Positions 45,261 through 53,952 of a DNA stretch of 64,000 bases are shown here, piece after piece. The position numbers and the translations under genes were made by a program. Below the pieces are notes generated by a model. It saw nothing but the letters and a program-made list of their open reading frames with translations, did no database searches and had not been told where the DNA came from. Within the stretch, counting starts at the first letter, position 1; every line of letters starts with the position of its first letter. This DNA is from Virgibacillus_F necropolis_A (GTDB lineage Bacteria > Bacillota > Bacilli > Bacillales > Amphibacillaceae): positions 1,674,001 through 1,738,000 of the forward strand of contig NZ_CP084992.1 in assembly GCF_044793635.1 (NCBI RefSeq), read 5' to 3'.

Positions 45261-46277
45261 TTACAGTTTACGGTGTTTTTTCAATGCGACGATGTTCAGG
45301 ATAATGAATGCCACTGAAAAACCAAGTATGACGCATATATCTATTGGAATGCTGCTTAATGCCTGGCCACGGATCATGACTTCACGTAATGCGTCTGCCC
45401 CGTAGGTTAATGGCATGACTTTTCCTAGCATATCCATCCAGCTTCCCGGTTCAATATGAAAGATACCTGAAAAGAATACTTGCGGAACGATGACGATTGG
45501 GATGAATTGAATCATTTGAAATTCAGTTTTCGCAAATGCGGATAGGAGCGTTCCTAGACTTAATGCTGTTAGTGCTAGTAACAAAGTGATGATTAGAACA
45601 GCAAATATTGATCCTTCCATATAGATGTCCAGAACATATACCGAAAAAGTTACAATTATAGCAGATTGTATGATGATAAAAATTCCAAATCCACACAGAT
45701 ATCCAACTACGATTTCCCATCGTTTTAACGGAGTTGCCAGAAGGCGTTCTAGCGTGCCCTGTGTTCGTTCCCTGAGAAATGTGACTCCTCCTATTAGAAA
45801 AACAAAAAAGAAGACAAAGAAGCCTATTAATACTGGTCCGATGTTATCGAATAAGTCCAGGTCTGTGGATCCGTGTAAGAAATTGATGTCCATATTTAAT
45901 GAATTCGGATTTAATTGTTTAGACGCTTTGCTTAAAAGTTGCTGGACCGCAGATGTCGCGTTTGGGTCGCTGCCTTCCATTGTCACTTCAACTGTATTTT
46001 TGCTCCACTGGATGTAGGCGTCGATATCATTTTTTTCTAGAGCCTGTTGCGCTTCCTGATCGTTCATTTCTTTAATTGTTGCATCCTGGTTTTCCAGGGT
46101 TTCCTGCATTGGTGCTGGTATGTCAGAAACCGCGATAGTTGGTTCATAGTTATCCATATCAAGCACAAGCCATAGTAGGGTCATGACAAATAACGGCGCA
46201 ATCATCATGAGAGCGATGCTACGTTTGTCACGCATAAATTGCTGGACGATACGTTTTATAATGGCACGAATTCGCAT
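45261..46277 (-). CDS. ABC-2 type exporter permease
   Basis: 338 residues. One N-terminal helix (about 20-40), an extracellular domain (about 45-165), then five helices at the C-terminus. The block GVTFLRERTQGTLERLLATPLKRWEIVVGY is the ABC-2 family signature (LinearDrug/YhgE-like). Start 3 nt after the ATPase stop, translation coupled. Probably exports a drug or lipid. Substrate not predictable. Confidence 0.88.
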   Translation of the reverse strand: MRIRAIIKRIVQQFMRDKRSIALMMIAPLFVMTLLWLVLDMDNYEPTIAVSDIPAPMQETLENQDATIKEMNDQEAQQALEKNDIDAYIQWSKNTVEVTMEGSDPNATSAVQQLLSKASKQLNPNSLNMDINFLHGSTDLDLFDNIGPVLIGFFVFFFVFLIGGVTFLRERTQGTLERLLATPLKRWEIVVGYLCGFGIFIIIQSAIIVTFSVYVLDIYMEGSIFAVLIITLLLALTALSLGTLLSAFAKTEFQMIQFIPIVIVPQVFFSGIFHIEPGSWMDMLGKVMPLTYGADALREVMIRGQALSSIPIDICVILGFSVAFIILNIVALKKHRKL

Positions 46278-46280
46278 ACT

Positions 46281-47006
46281 TTACACCTCCACACTTTTTC
46301 CGAAATATAAAAATGCATCTTCTAACGATTGGGTTTCACTTTTTTGCCTTAGATCTGTTGGGCTTCCTTGTGCGATGACATATCCATCGCGAAGTAATGC
46401 TAGATTGTCGCATTTTTCCGCTTCATCCATCACATGTGTTGTGATGACGATGGTTGTGCCTTGGTCCTGCAGCTTCCGTAAGTCTTCCCATATCGAAGCG
46501 CGAAGGACTGGGTCGATACCCACTGTTGGTTCGTCCAGGATGAGCAGACTTGGTTTGTGGAGTAATGCTACTGCCAAAGACATGCGCCGCTTCATTCCAC
46601 CTGAATAGTTATCGAGTGGTTTTTTGAGATGGTCGGTTAGATTAACGATTTTCGCTGCTTCAGTAACACGCTCTTTCCGTTCCTTTTTGGGAATGCCATA
46701 AATGCTTGCAAAAAATTCAAGATTTTCCTTGGCAGTTAATTCGCTGTATAGTGCATCAGATTGAGCCATGTAGCCAATGTTTTGCATCTGTTTTAAGGAT
46801 GGCATTTTGTTGTCATCGATTGTGACTGTGCCGTTAGTTGGGTTTAGAAGTCCAATCATAATTTTTACGAGCGTTGTTTTCCCAGAACCTGATGGACCGA
46901 GTAAGCCAAATAGCTGACCGCGTGGAATGGTGAGATCGACTTTTTTTAAGACAACTTCTTTATTGTAACTATGCTGGATGTTGTTTAATTCAATAAAGGC
47001 AGACAT
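46281..47006 (-). CDS. ABC exporter ATP-binding protein
   Basis: 241 residues. Walker A GPSGSGKTTLVK (about 37-48), Q-loop near YMAQSDALY, signature NYSGGMKRRMSLA (about 138-150), Walker B LLILDEPTVGIDP and the H-loop TTHVMDEAEKC. All catalytic residues are present. First gene of the ABC-permease-TetR operon; it follows a promoter and operator within 80 nt and has GAGGAGG-like RBS (AAGAGGAGG). Confidence 0.92.
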   Translation of the reverse strand: MSAFIELNNIQHSYNKEVVLKKVDLTIPRGQLFGLLGPSGSGKTTLVKIMIGLLNPTNGTVTIDDNKMPSLKQMQNIGYMAQSDALYSELTAKENLEFFASIYGIPKKERKERVTEAAKIVNLTDHLKKPLDNYSGGMKRRMSLAVALLHKPSLLILDEPTVGIDPVLRASIWEDLRKLQDQGTTIVITTHVMDEAEKCDNLALLRDGYVIAQGSPTDLRQKSETQSLEDAFLYFGKSVEV

Positions 47007-47031
47007 GTGAATCCTCCTCTTATTTCAAATT

Positions 47032-47047
47032 GTGAGTGATTACTCAC
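47032..47047. promoter_or_regulatory. Palindromic operator for the TetR regulator
   Basis: Perfect inverted repeat GTGAGT-GATT-ACTCAC located just downstream of the -10 box of the ABC operon promoter, where binding would block transcription. Assignment to the operon's own TetR protein is inferred. Confidence 0.7.
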
Positions 47048-47051
47048 TTTT

Positions 47052-47080
47052 ATTGTAGTGTATGCTGGAGTTTTTGTAAA
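47052..47080 (-). promoter_or_regulatory. Sigma-A promoter of the ABC-TetR operon
   Basis: Minus strand TTTACA (47080-47075), 17-nt spacer, TACAAT (47057-47052). The operator follows at once and the ATPase start lies 46 nt further. Confidence 0.72.
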
Positions 47081-47086
47081 GATGAT

Positions 47087-47270
47087 TGATCGATTGTTGG
47101 GGTAGCTCGATCGGTTAGTTCTGTTTGTTGATCTGTTGACGTGTAATCTCGATCGGTTGTGCGCTATTTCCGATCGGTTATCACGGTGTATACGATATTA
47201 ACGAATACACAAATTCCTGGCCCGGGGTTTCACTACTTCTTTCCTGATTGGACTTTATTCACTATTTTTT
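47087..47270 (+). repeat. 21-bp periodic repeat array 1 with conserved end block
   Basis: The motif NGATCGGTT starts at 47087 (TGATCGATT), 47108, 47129 (TGATCTGTT), 47150 and 47171, exactly 21 bp apart. A non-repeated end block at 47204-47270 (AATACACAAA, GGCCCG, TTCACTACTTCTTTCC, then TTATTCACTATTTTTT) also occurs after array 2 at 49820-49883. The array abuts the -35 box of the ABC operon promoter. No gene lies here. Confidence 0.8.
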
Positions 47271-47385
47271 GTGGGTTTCATTTTGCAAGCTGATTGGACA
47301 AATTGAATAATTATAAACATGAAAAAGCTGTTTGTTTCATAGTTATTATGGATGTGAATTTTTTCATATAAGGGGCTGGGGCAGC

Positions 47386-47811
47386 GTGCAATTTTACTAT
47401 GGGAATCAGTGGCCACTGCGTGTGCTTGATGAGGCTGAGTTTTGGAAGGAGCAAGAGGCTGAGCATACGGTAGTAATTCGGGAATTATTGCCTGATTTGG
47501 AGCAGGAATTTGTTGATGGGCTAAAACGCTGGGAGGAGGTTTTGGGAACAACCAAGCAGCATGTAAAGCGATTTATTGAGTCGGTGATTCGGAGCAAGAA
47601 TCACATTCCACCGCAATTGGCGCAGCAAGTGCTAGAATTGGCGTCATTTTGTTTGCAGGAGAGTGTGGCGTTCATCCAATTTTGCCGGAAAATAAAGTCT
47701 GAAAGTGCGGCTGTAGTGGATAATCCAATGGCGAAAACGGTTATGGATCATATAATTGATGAATCGGAGTACTTTATCGGGATTGCGCAAACAATTTTAT
47801 ATGAACAATAG
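47386..47811 (+). CDS. DUF2935-type helical protein
   Basis: About 141 residues from GTG 47386 (QFYYGNQWPLRVLDEAEFW), behind AGGGGCTGGGG; an upstream ATG at 47332 gives an unlikely N-terminus. All-helical, with repeated E and H residues (EAEFWKEQEAEHTVVIREL, SEYFIGIAQTILYEQ) that could form a four-helix metal site, as suggested for DUF2935 proteins of Bacillus. These are usually about twice as long with two copies of the domain, so this is a single-domain form. No known function. Single gene. Confidence 0.65.
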   Translation: MQFYYGNQWPLRVLDEAEFWKEQEAEHTVVIRELLPDLEQEFVDGLKRWEEVLGTTKQHVKRFIESVIRSKNHIPPQLAQQVLELASFCLQESVAFIQFCRKIKSESAAVVDNPMAKTVMDHIIDESEYFIGIAQTILYEQ

Positions 47812-48000
47812 ATGAATGGTGCTGCTACATGTTGTAGGAGCACTTTTTTGTGCTGTTTGTTGATTTTTGTTACCTGCTGGATTCACTTGAGAAATCAGTT
47901 GCTGTCTCCCGTCTAATAAACGAATTTTACCCCTTTTGTGCTATAATATGGAATAACAAAATCGGGTGCGGGTATTTTTTCAGAAAAGGTGGTGTTCTAC

Positions 48001-48747
48001 ATGCATAATATGGATGTTTCCATTGCAAAGGTTTGTATGTTGGCGGGTAAAATTATGCTCGAAAGTGGAGCGGAGACTTATCGCGTGGAAGATACAATGA
48101 ACCGAATTGCGGTATCGTACGGTCTATCAAACGCACAAAGCTATGCGACGCCGACAGGCATTATTTTTTCCGTTGACCGTGTAGAGAAGACAAACTTTAT
48201 CCGAATATCGAAGCGTTCAACAGACTTACATAAAATCACTGAAGTAAACAGTATTTCCAGAAAATTGACCGGGGATGAATTGGTGCTGTCGGAGGCGTTG
48301 GTGCAATTGGAGGAAGTGGATCAGGCCAGGCTGGAGTTTGCTGAATGGATTCAAGTGATTGCAGCTGCCTTCGTTGCTGGATGTTTTACCATTATGTTTG
48401 GAGGTATATGGGCTGATTTTATACCTTCCTTGATAGCAGGTGGTATCGGTTATGCGACCATGCTGTGGTTTGATCGATTAGTAGCAACCCGCTTCATTTC
48501 AGAATTTATCGCATCTGTAGCAATTGGGGTGCTGGCAATCGTGTTCGTTCAAACTGGTATGGGTGTGGAGCTGGATAAGATTATTATTGGTGCGGTAATG
48601 CCGCTTGTACCAGGATTGCACATCACCAATGCGGTGCGTGATTTGTTGGCAGGACATTTGGTTGCGGGTCTTTCAAAAGGTGTTGAGGCTGTTCTGACTG
48701 CGTTTGCGATTGGTGCGGGAGTTGCGGTTGTATTTGGATTCATTTAA
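48001..48747 (+). CDS. ThrE-type threonine/serine exporter, N-terminal subunit (DUF1212)
   Basis: 248 residues from ATG 48001 (AAAGGTGG in front). The N-terminal soluble part contains ICMLAGKIMLESGAETYRVEDTM-like sequence and GIIFSVDR, the ThrE/YjjP hydrolase-like domain. Then come five membrane helices, one with MPLVPGLHITNAVRDLLAGH, the family hallmark. In split systems this large subunit works with a small YjjB-type subunit, which is the next gene (24 nt downstream). Exports threonine, serine or, in E. coli YjjPB, succinate. Confidence 0.88.
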   Translation: MHNMDVSIAKVCMLAGKIMLESGAETYRVEDTMNRIAVSYGLSNAQSYATPTGIIFSVDRVEKTNFIRISKRSTDLHKITEVNSISRKLTGDELVLSEALVQLEEVDQARLEFAEWIQVIAAAFVAGCFTIMFGGIWADFIPSLIAGGIGYATMLWFDRLVATRFISEFIASVAIGVLAIVFVQTGMGVELDKIIIGAVMPLVPGLHITNAVRDLLAGHLVAGLSKGVEAVLTAFAIGAGVAVVFGFI

Positions 48748-48771
48748 TTTTTTGTGGAAGGAGTGTTGGTC

Positions 48772-49215
48772 ATGATCGTTGCACAGCTTGCGACTAGTTT
48801 TATTGCGGCAGCCGGGTTCGGTGTGTTATTTAATGCACCGAGGAAATCGTTGGTGCAATCAGGTCTTGTTGGGATGTTCGGATGGATTTTATACTATGTC
48901 CTTGTTGATGGCGGAATGGACGTTGTTCCAGCAACGGTTTTTGCATCAATGCTGGTCGCGGTGCTCAGCCAAATTTGTGCCCGCGCCTTTAAAACGCCGA
49001 TAATTGTGTTTATCGTATCAGGGATTATTCCCCTTGTACCAGGCGGAATTGCGTATGATGCGATGCGCAACTTCGTGGAAAATGATTATTATACAGCTGT
49101 TCAATTGTCAGCAAAAGTTATGTTGTTATCTGGTGGAATTGCGATTGGATTGATGTTTTCAGAAGTGGCCAATCAGATTATCCGGAAGCAACTTGCGAAA
49201 CGAGTGGAATCATAG
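48772..49215 (+). CDS. ThrE-type exporter, C-terminal subunit (DUF3815)
   Basis: 147 residues from ATG 48772 behind GGAAGGAG. About four membrane helices. The block PIIVFIVSGIIPLVPGGIAYDAMRN matches the second half of ThrE and YjjB. It pairs with the upstream 248-residue subunit. A terminator follows about 60 nt later, so the two genes form a complete operon. Confidence 0.88.
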   Translation: MIVAQLATSFIAAAGFGVLFNAPRKSLVQSGLVGMFGWILYYVLVDGGMDVVPATVFASMLVAVLSQICARAFKTPIIVFIVSGIIPLVPGGIAYDAMRNFVENDYYTAVQLSAKVMLLSGGIAIGLMFSEVANQIIRKQLAKRVES

Positions 49216-49276
49216 GAAAAGGGTTAAGTGCCTGAAGATTGCTAGATGGGCAATGGGCGCTAGAACTAGATACAGG

Positions 49277-49314
49277 AAAACCGACTTGCGTGATGTGACA
49301 AGTCGGTTTTTTTA
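49277..49314. terminator. Bidirectional terminator
   Basis: Stem AAAACCGACTT/AAGTCGGTTTT followed by TTTT; it sits between the exporter operon and the convergent small membrane protein gene. Confidence 0.87.
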
Positions 49315-49318
49315 TGGT

Positions 49319-49621
49319 TTATACTGTTCTGTTACGATCAGACATTGCACCTGTAATTAGTAATGTGAACGCTGTGATAATGTGCATCGTGATACCTACA
49401 AATGGAATCCACCCTATAAGCGATGTGACTATACCGAGTATGCTGCCTACTGTTGGGCCGTTGTTGTTTTTCGATAATATTAATGTGATAAGGTGTAGAA
49501 TAAACATAACCACCAATGGGACGTACCCCTGGGCCATGATAAACAGTCCGCCAATAAACGGAATAGCGAGGAACGCTTCAAATCCCCCTGTGACTAGCCT
49601 CATAATTCGTGCTGATGACAT
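49319..49621 (-). CDS. Small membrane protein of unknown function
   Basis: 100 residues from ATG 49621 with CGGAGGC in front; a longer frame to 49720 lacks a ribosome site. Three membrane helices (about 10-30, 33-50, 60-90) with glycine- and proline-rich turns (GFEAFLAIPFIGGLF, SLIGWIPFVGITMHI). Family not recognised. It lies between array 2 and a terminator as a single gene. Confidence 0.62.
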   Translation of the reverse strand: MSSARIMRLVTGGFEAFLAIPFIGGLFIMAQGYVPLVVMFILHLITLILSKNNNGPTVGSILGIVTSLIGWIPFVGITMHIITAFTLLITGAMSDRNRTV

Positions 49622-49740
49622 TTTGGTGCCTCCGTTCGTCTTATATAATAAATATATTCCCGTTTGATGAGATGCGTAAAACTTGTTGTTGAATGGCTTT
49701 GGATTATTTTTTGTCTTCATCGATTGTGTTCCACTCGGTC

Positions 49741-49883
49741 AACGTGCTGTCTCCCGAGTTTAACAAACTCTCTCCCGGATTCAACGTGCCGTCTCCCGAG
49801 TTAAAGCACTTCTCTCCCAAATACACAAACCCGGCCCGACTCTCACCATTTCTCTCCAACCCGGACCTTATTCACTATTTTTT
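49741..49883 (+). repeat. 21-bp periodic repeat array 2 with conserved end block
   Basis: TCTCCC starts at 49750, 49771, 49792 and 49813, exactly 21 bp apart, in units of the form TCTCCCGAGTTNAACNNNCTG. The end block 49820-49883 (AATACACAAA, CGGCCCG, TCACCATTTCTCTCC, TTATTCACTATTTTTT) repeats the end block of array 1. Its last bases overlap the 3' end of the RND pump gene. A single related unit (TCTCCCGTCTAATAAACG) is at 47906. Confidence 0.82.
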
Positions 49884-52800
49884 CCGTCTAACTATTTTTG
49901 CCGTTAAATCATCTAGCAACGTATATACGACCGGGATCAGTAATAGTGTGAAGATACTTGAGATACCGAGTCCGAATATGATTGTTACCGCAAGTGGCTG
50001 CTGTGTTTCTGCGCCTTCTCCTAGCGCCAATGCCAGTGGAATCATGGCTAGGATTGTTGTTAAGGTTGTCATCAAGATTGGGCGTAGGCGGCTTGGTCCC
50101 GCTTCGAGAATCGCTTCGTACCGGTCGACGCCTTTTCGCCGTAAAATATTAATATAGTCAACGAGCACGATTGAGTTGTTCACGACTATCCCGGCGAGCA
50201 TGATGATTCCGATGAATGCTGGAATGCTGAGTGGCAAGCCTGTTATGAATAGACCGACCATGACACCGACGACAGTTGCTGGCATAGAGAACATGATGAT
50301 TAATGGGAATAGGAAGTTCTCAAATTGCACAGCCATTACAGCGTAAACCAGGAATATTGAGAAGATCAGTGCGATAGATAGGTCGCGGAATGATTCCGCC
50401 ATATCCTGCGCTTGGCCACCTATCTCGTAGCTGTAGCCTTCTGGTAAGCTAAGATTACTTAATTTTGACTTAATATCATCGACAACACTTGCCAGGTCAC
50501 GATCGACTACTTCACTTGTTACATTCATTTGCGCTTGTTGATTTTCCCGAAGTAATGTAACCGGGCCTTGCACCTCTTTAAATTGTGCAACGGTTTCAAG
50601 CGGAATTGCGCCTCCTGTCGGTGATTGTATTTTCATATCCTTCAGATCACCAATTGTGCTTCGCTCGTCTTCTGGATACATGAGTACAACATTCATTTCA
50701 TTACCATCTTCGCGAAATTGGGTTGCGACCTGGCCGGTAAACTGTAATTGTACCTGCCCAGTTATTTGTTGTTCCGACAGTCCATATGCCGCTGCTTTCT
50801 CCTCATTGATGGACAATGTCATTTGTGGTACACCCTTTGATGCTGATGAAGCCGGATTATATACACCCTCTACATCAGATATGATGCTGACCACTTGTTT
50901 CGATAAATCAGCAAGCACTTCATGCTCAGGTCCGTTCAGTTGGATTTGTACTGGATTCCCGGTTCCAAGTCCTCCACCAACCGCACTAACGGTAATTTCC
51001 GCTCCAGCGATCGCTTGCAGATCTTCATCGATTTCCTGGACAATATCTGTAGTCGTTTTATTCCGATCGGTTGATGGGATCAATTGAATGGTGTATGTTC
51101 CCGTATTAACGCTTGTGTTCGTTGGATCAAAGCCCCCACCACCAACACTTACATAACTTGTTTCAATAACATCTTCATAGTTTATTAGCTTTTCATTCGT
51201 TTTCTCAACTATTTCTGAAGTGTGCTCCAGAGAACTGCCTGGCTCTGTTTCCACTCGAATTTCAATTTGCCCCTGGTCAGACGATGGAATGAATTCCGCT
51301 CCGATTAATGGGAATAGGGCAAGGCTAGCAACAATTGCGATGAACGTCCCAGCAACGGTTGTCTTCCGGTGTTTGAGTACCCATTTTAAGACACTGCGAT
51401 AGCCAGAATAAACGCGATCCATGAATCGGTCAAACCAGTAGCGTCTACCTTTATCCTCCATTGCTTTTGACAGTAATTTTGACGAGAGCATTGGCACAAG
51501 CGTTACCGCGACAACAAGTGACGCGATAAGTGAAAATGAAACCGCGAGTGCGAGTGGCGTGAATAAATCGGATGCGATACCTTCTACATACACGATTGGT
51601 AAAAATACAACCAATGTTGTGGTGGTAGATGCAATAACAGCAGGTGCTAGTTCGGACGCGCCTTTTGTCGCCGATTCAAATACACTATACCCCTTTTGCC
51701 TGTATGCAAATATATTTTCCAAGATAACAATCGAGCTATCGACCATCATTCCGATTCCGAGCGCTAATCCGCCCAGCGTTAATACGTTTAGCGTTTCGCC
51801 GGTAAAATACATTAGTGTAAACGTTGCGATCACGGCAATAGGAATCGACAATCCAATAACAATCGTTGCGCGTAAGCTTTTCAAAAATACAAGCAGCACG
51901 AAGAAGGATATAATTCCTCCGATGATGATATTTTGCACAACGGAACTGATTGATAGCTCAATAAATTCAGAAGTATCGATGATGACGTTTAAGTTTACAT
52001 CGGATGGAAGTTCTTCCTCGAGTTCTTTCATTCCATCCTTAATGTTTGTTGCGACCTCTACGGTATTTCCGTCCGATTTTTTCATGACAGCTAACACAAT
52101 TGAGGGTTCACCATTCACGAGCGTGAGTGAATTGGATTTTTTAAAAGTATCCTTCACTTTGGCAACGTCATCAATATGTATGGTTGCCCCTGATTCAGTT
52201 TGAACAAGCGTTTGTTTAATATCTTCAACAGACTCAAGTTCACCGGTTATCCGTATTTGCAGGTCTTGATTTCCTTTGTCAACAGCACCAGCTGATGCTG
52301 ATTGGTTGGTATTGTTTAACGATTGAACGAGGGTTTGTGCTGACACCCCATATTGACGCATTTTTGCTTGGTCGAGAATCAGTTGGATTTCACGTTCTTT
52401 TCCACCTTCAACCGTGACAGATGCGACACCGCCTTGGCGTTCCATGTATGGCACGATTTGATCGTCAGTAATTGCCGTCAATGCTGCTGGGTCTTTGCCT
52501 GTCAGACCAACCCACATGACAGGCATCTGATCCGGGCTGAACTGTAATACACTTGGGTCCCCTGCCCCTTTTGGCAAAAAGCTTTTTACCTGATCAATTT
52601 TTCCCCGGACGTCAATGAGTGCCTGGTCCATGTCTACACCATTACTAAACATCATGACAACCAAGGATGATCCAGATTGTGATTGCGATTGAATCGTTTC
52701 AATTCCTTCAACCGAGCTGATTGCTGATTCGATTGGTCGACTAACTAAATTTTCTACCTCCTGTGGTGCTGCATCTTCATAATTCGTTGCCACAACCGCG

Positions 52801-52931
52801 ATTGGAAGCTCGATCTCCGGAAAAAGATCAACCGTTAAACTACGCATGGAAACGACACCCAGTGCGAGGATGGCAAGCACGATCATGATTACACCAACAG
52901 GACGTTTAACAGATGTATTTACTAACTTCAA
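49875..52931 (-). CDS. RND efflux pump (AcrB/SwrC-like)
   Basis: 1018 residues with the usual RND layout: helix 1 (about 10-30), a large extracellular porter domain, a block of helices (about 335-540), a second porter domain and a final helix block (about 845-1010). The intramembrane Asp site is in LALGIGMMVDSSIVILENIF, and its pseudo-repeat is MLAGIVVNNSIVLVDYIN. In Bacilli such pumps (SwrC/YerP) export lipopeptides and antibiotics. It starts 6 nt after the adaptor gene and is one operon with it. Its 3' end overlaps repeat array 2. Confidence 0.92.
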   Translation of the reverse strand: MKLVNTSVKRPVGVIMIVLAILALGVVSMRSLTVDLFPEIELPIAVVATNYEDAAPQEVENLVSRPIESAISSVEGIETIQSQSQSGSSLVVMMFSNGVDMDQALIDVRGKIDQVKSFLPKGAGDPSVLQFSPDQMPVMWVGLTGKDPAALTAITDDQIVPYMERQGGVASVTVEGGKEREIQLILDQAKMRQYGVSAQTLVQSLNNTNQSASAGAVDKGNQDLQIRITGELESVEDIKQTLVQTESGATIHIDDVAKVKDTFKKSNSLTLVNGEPSIVLAVMKKSDGNTVEVATNIKDGMKELEEELPSDVNLNVIIDTSEFIELSISSVVQNIIIGGIISFFVLLVFLKSLRATIVIGLSIPIAVIATFTLMYFTGETLNVLTLGGLALGIGMMVDSSIVILENIFAYRQKGYSVFESATKGASELAPAVIASTTTTLVVFLPIVYVEGIASDLFTPLALAVSFSLIASLVVAVTLVPMLSSKLLSKAMEDKGRRYWFDRFMDRVYSGYRSVLKWVLKHRKTTVAGTFIAIVASLALFPLIGAEFIPSSDQGQIEIRVETEPGSSLEHTSEIVEKTNEKLINYEDVIETSYVSVGGGGFDPTNTSVNTGTYTIQLIPSTDRNKTTTDIVQEIDEDLQAIAGAEITVSAVGGGLGTGNPVQIQLNGPEHEVLADLSKQVVSIISDVEGVYNPASSASKGVPQMTLSINEEKAAAYGLSEQQITGQVQLQFTGQVATQFREDGNEMNVVLMYPEDERSTIGDLKDMKIQSPTGGAIPLETVAQFKEVQGPVTLLRENQQAQMNVTSEVVDRDLASVVDDIKSKLSNLSLPEGYSYEIGGQAQDMAESFRDLSIALIFSIFLVYAVMAVQFENFLFPLIIMFSMPATVVGVMVGLFITGLPLSIPAFIGIIMLAGIVVNNSIVLVDYINILRRKGVDRYEAILEAGPSRLRPILMTTLTTILAMIPLALALGEGAETQQPLAVTIIFGLGISSIFTLLLIPVVYTLLDDLTAKIVRRKK

Positions 52932-52937
52932 AATGCA

Positions 52938-53795
52938 TTACCCCTCTTTCACAACGTTGACCTTGGCCCCATCAGTTAGCGTCAGTTTGCCACTTGTTAC
53001 GACTTGGTCACCCTTTTTCACATCGCCTTCGAATGCCGTTTGGTCTGAATGTGTTTCCGTAATTTTTATCTCTTTTTCAATAGCTTTATCGTCTTTAATA
53101 ATGTAAATAAAAGACTTGCCGCTTTCTTCAACGACCGCTTCTGTCGGTACAATAAGCGCGTCCTTAATCTTATTTTCCGGTACGCTTATTTCAGCAACCA
53201 TTCCTGGTAAAAAATTGTTGTCATCGTTCGGAATTTTTGCCTCAATTGGATACATCCCTGTTTCGTTTGGAAGTTTACCAATGGATGTGATCTCTGCACT
53301 AATTTCAGTTTCATTGATTATGATAGGGTATTTTTCACCTACTTCAAATAGAGACGTCGCTTCAGCGGTAACGGTTAGATTAAGTACTAAATCTTCTAAA
53401 TCAACAATCACAGCCAGTGGCTTTTCAGTTGTTGCGATCGCACCTTCTTCGCCTTGAAGCTCAGCAATTTCACCTGATGTCTCTGCGTAAATAGTCCGTG
53501 TTCCAGCAGGCGTTTGGACGGTCGCTATTACATCATCCTCCTCTACCTTTTCACCATTTTCGACTTCCAAAGTAGTAATCTCACCAGGCGCCTGAAGCAT
53601 GATGGGCGTTGTGCTTGATGGTGCTGTGCGTCCATATACAGATCGCTCCACGATTAAATCGCCTTTATTGACTGCAGTAATTTCTACCGGTGTTACGGTA
53701 TCTTTTTTGTCGGCATTATTTTCCTCATCTTGATTACAAGCAGCAAGCATTGTTAATAGAAGTAGTGCTGCCAGCGTTATTCGTACCTTTTTCAT
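52938..53795 (-). CDS. RND efflux membrane-fusion adaptor lipoprotein
   Basis: 285 residues. Lipoprotein signal with lipobox LAAC (Cys20). An HlyD-like lipoyl/barrel-sandwich part (about 60-120), with LEVENGEKVEEDDVIATVQTP, is unusually short because the long coiled-coil hairpin is absent. A beta-barrel and membrane-proximal domain (about 135-285; TEAVVEESGKSFIYIIKDD, GKLTLTDGAKV) follow. In a Gram-positive it would be anchored to the outer leaflet next to the pump. Operon with the RND gene. Confidence 0.88.
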   Translation of the reverse strand: MKKVRITLAALLLLTMLAACNQDEENNADKKDTVTPVEITAVNKGDLIVERSVYGRTAPSSTTPIMLQAPGEITTLEVENGEKVEEDDVIATVQTPAGTRTIYAETSGEIAELQGEEGAIATTEKPLAVIVDLEDLVLNLTVTAEATSLFEVGEKYPIIINETEISAEITSIGKLPNETGMYPIEAKIPNDDNNFLPGMVAEISVPENKIKDALIVPTEAVVEESGKSFIYIIKDDKAIEKEIKITETHSDQTAFEGDVKKGDQVVTSGKLTLTDGAKVNVVKEG

Positions 53796-53925
53796 ATGTA
53801 AAAAGCTCCTCTCGCTCTAATTCGTAAGTAATAGGATTGCAGTTTTCTATACGGATGTATATGTTAAAAGGATTCACAATTGCTCACTATTTTATGTTCT
53901 GTCAGCTCACGCGTGGGGAGAAATA

Positions 53926-53952
53926 GAAAAAACCGCATCGAAGCGGTTTTTT
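53926..53952. terminator. Terminator of comK
   Basis: AAAAAACCGC-ATCGAA-GCGGTTTTTT is symmetric; it directly follows the comK stop on the minus strand. Confidence 0.85.

Noticed and set aside
47255..47597. Minus-strand frames opposite the DUF2935 gene
   Set aside because: They are antisense to a better supported gene, and one runs into array 1.
47087..49883. The 21-bp repeat arrays as CRISPR arrays
   Set aside because: Units follow each other without unique spacers of 25-40 bp, the repeats are degenerate, and no cas gene is in the window.
49693..50157. A plus-strand frame across array 2 with a seven-residue repeat (VLSPEFN, KLSPGFN)
   Set aside because: The repeat follows from the 21-bp period. 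There is no ribosome binding site and the frame lies mostly antisense to the RND pump gene.
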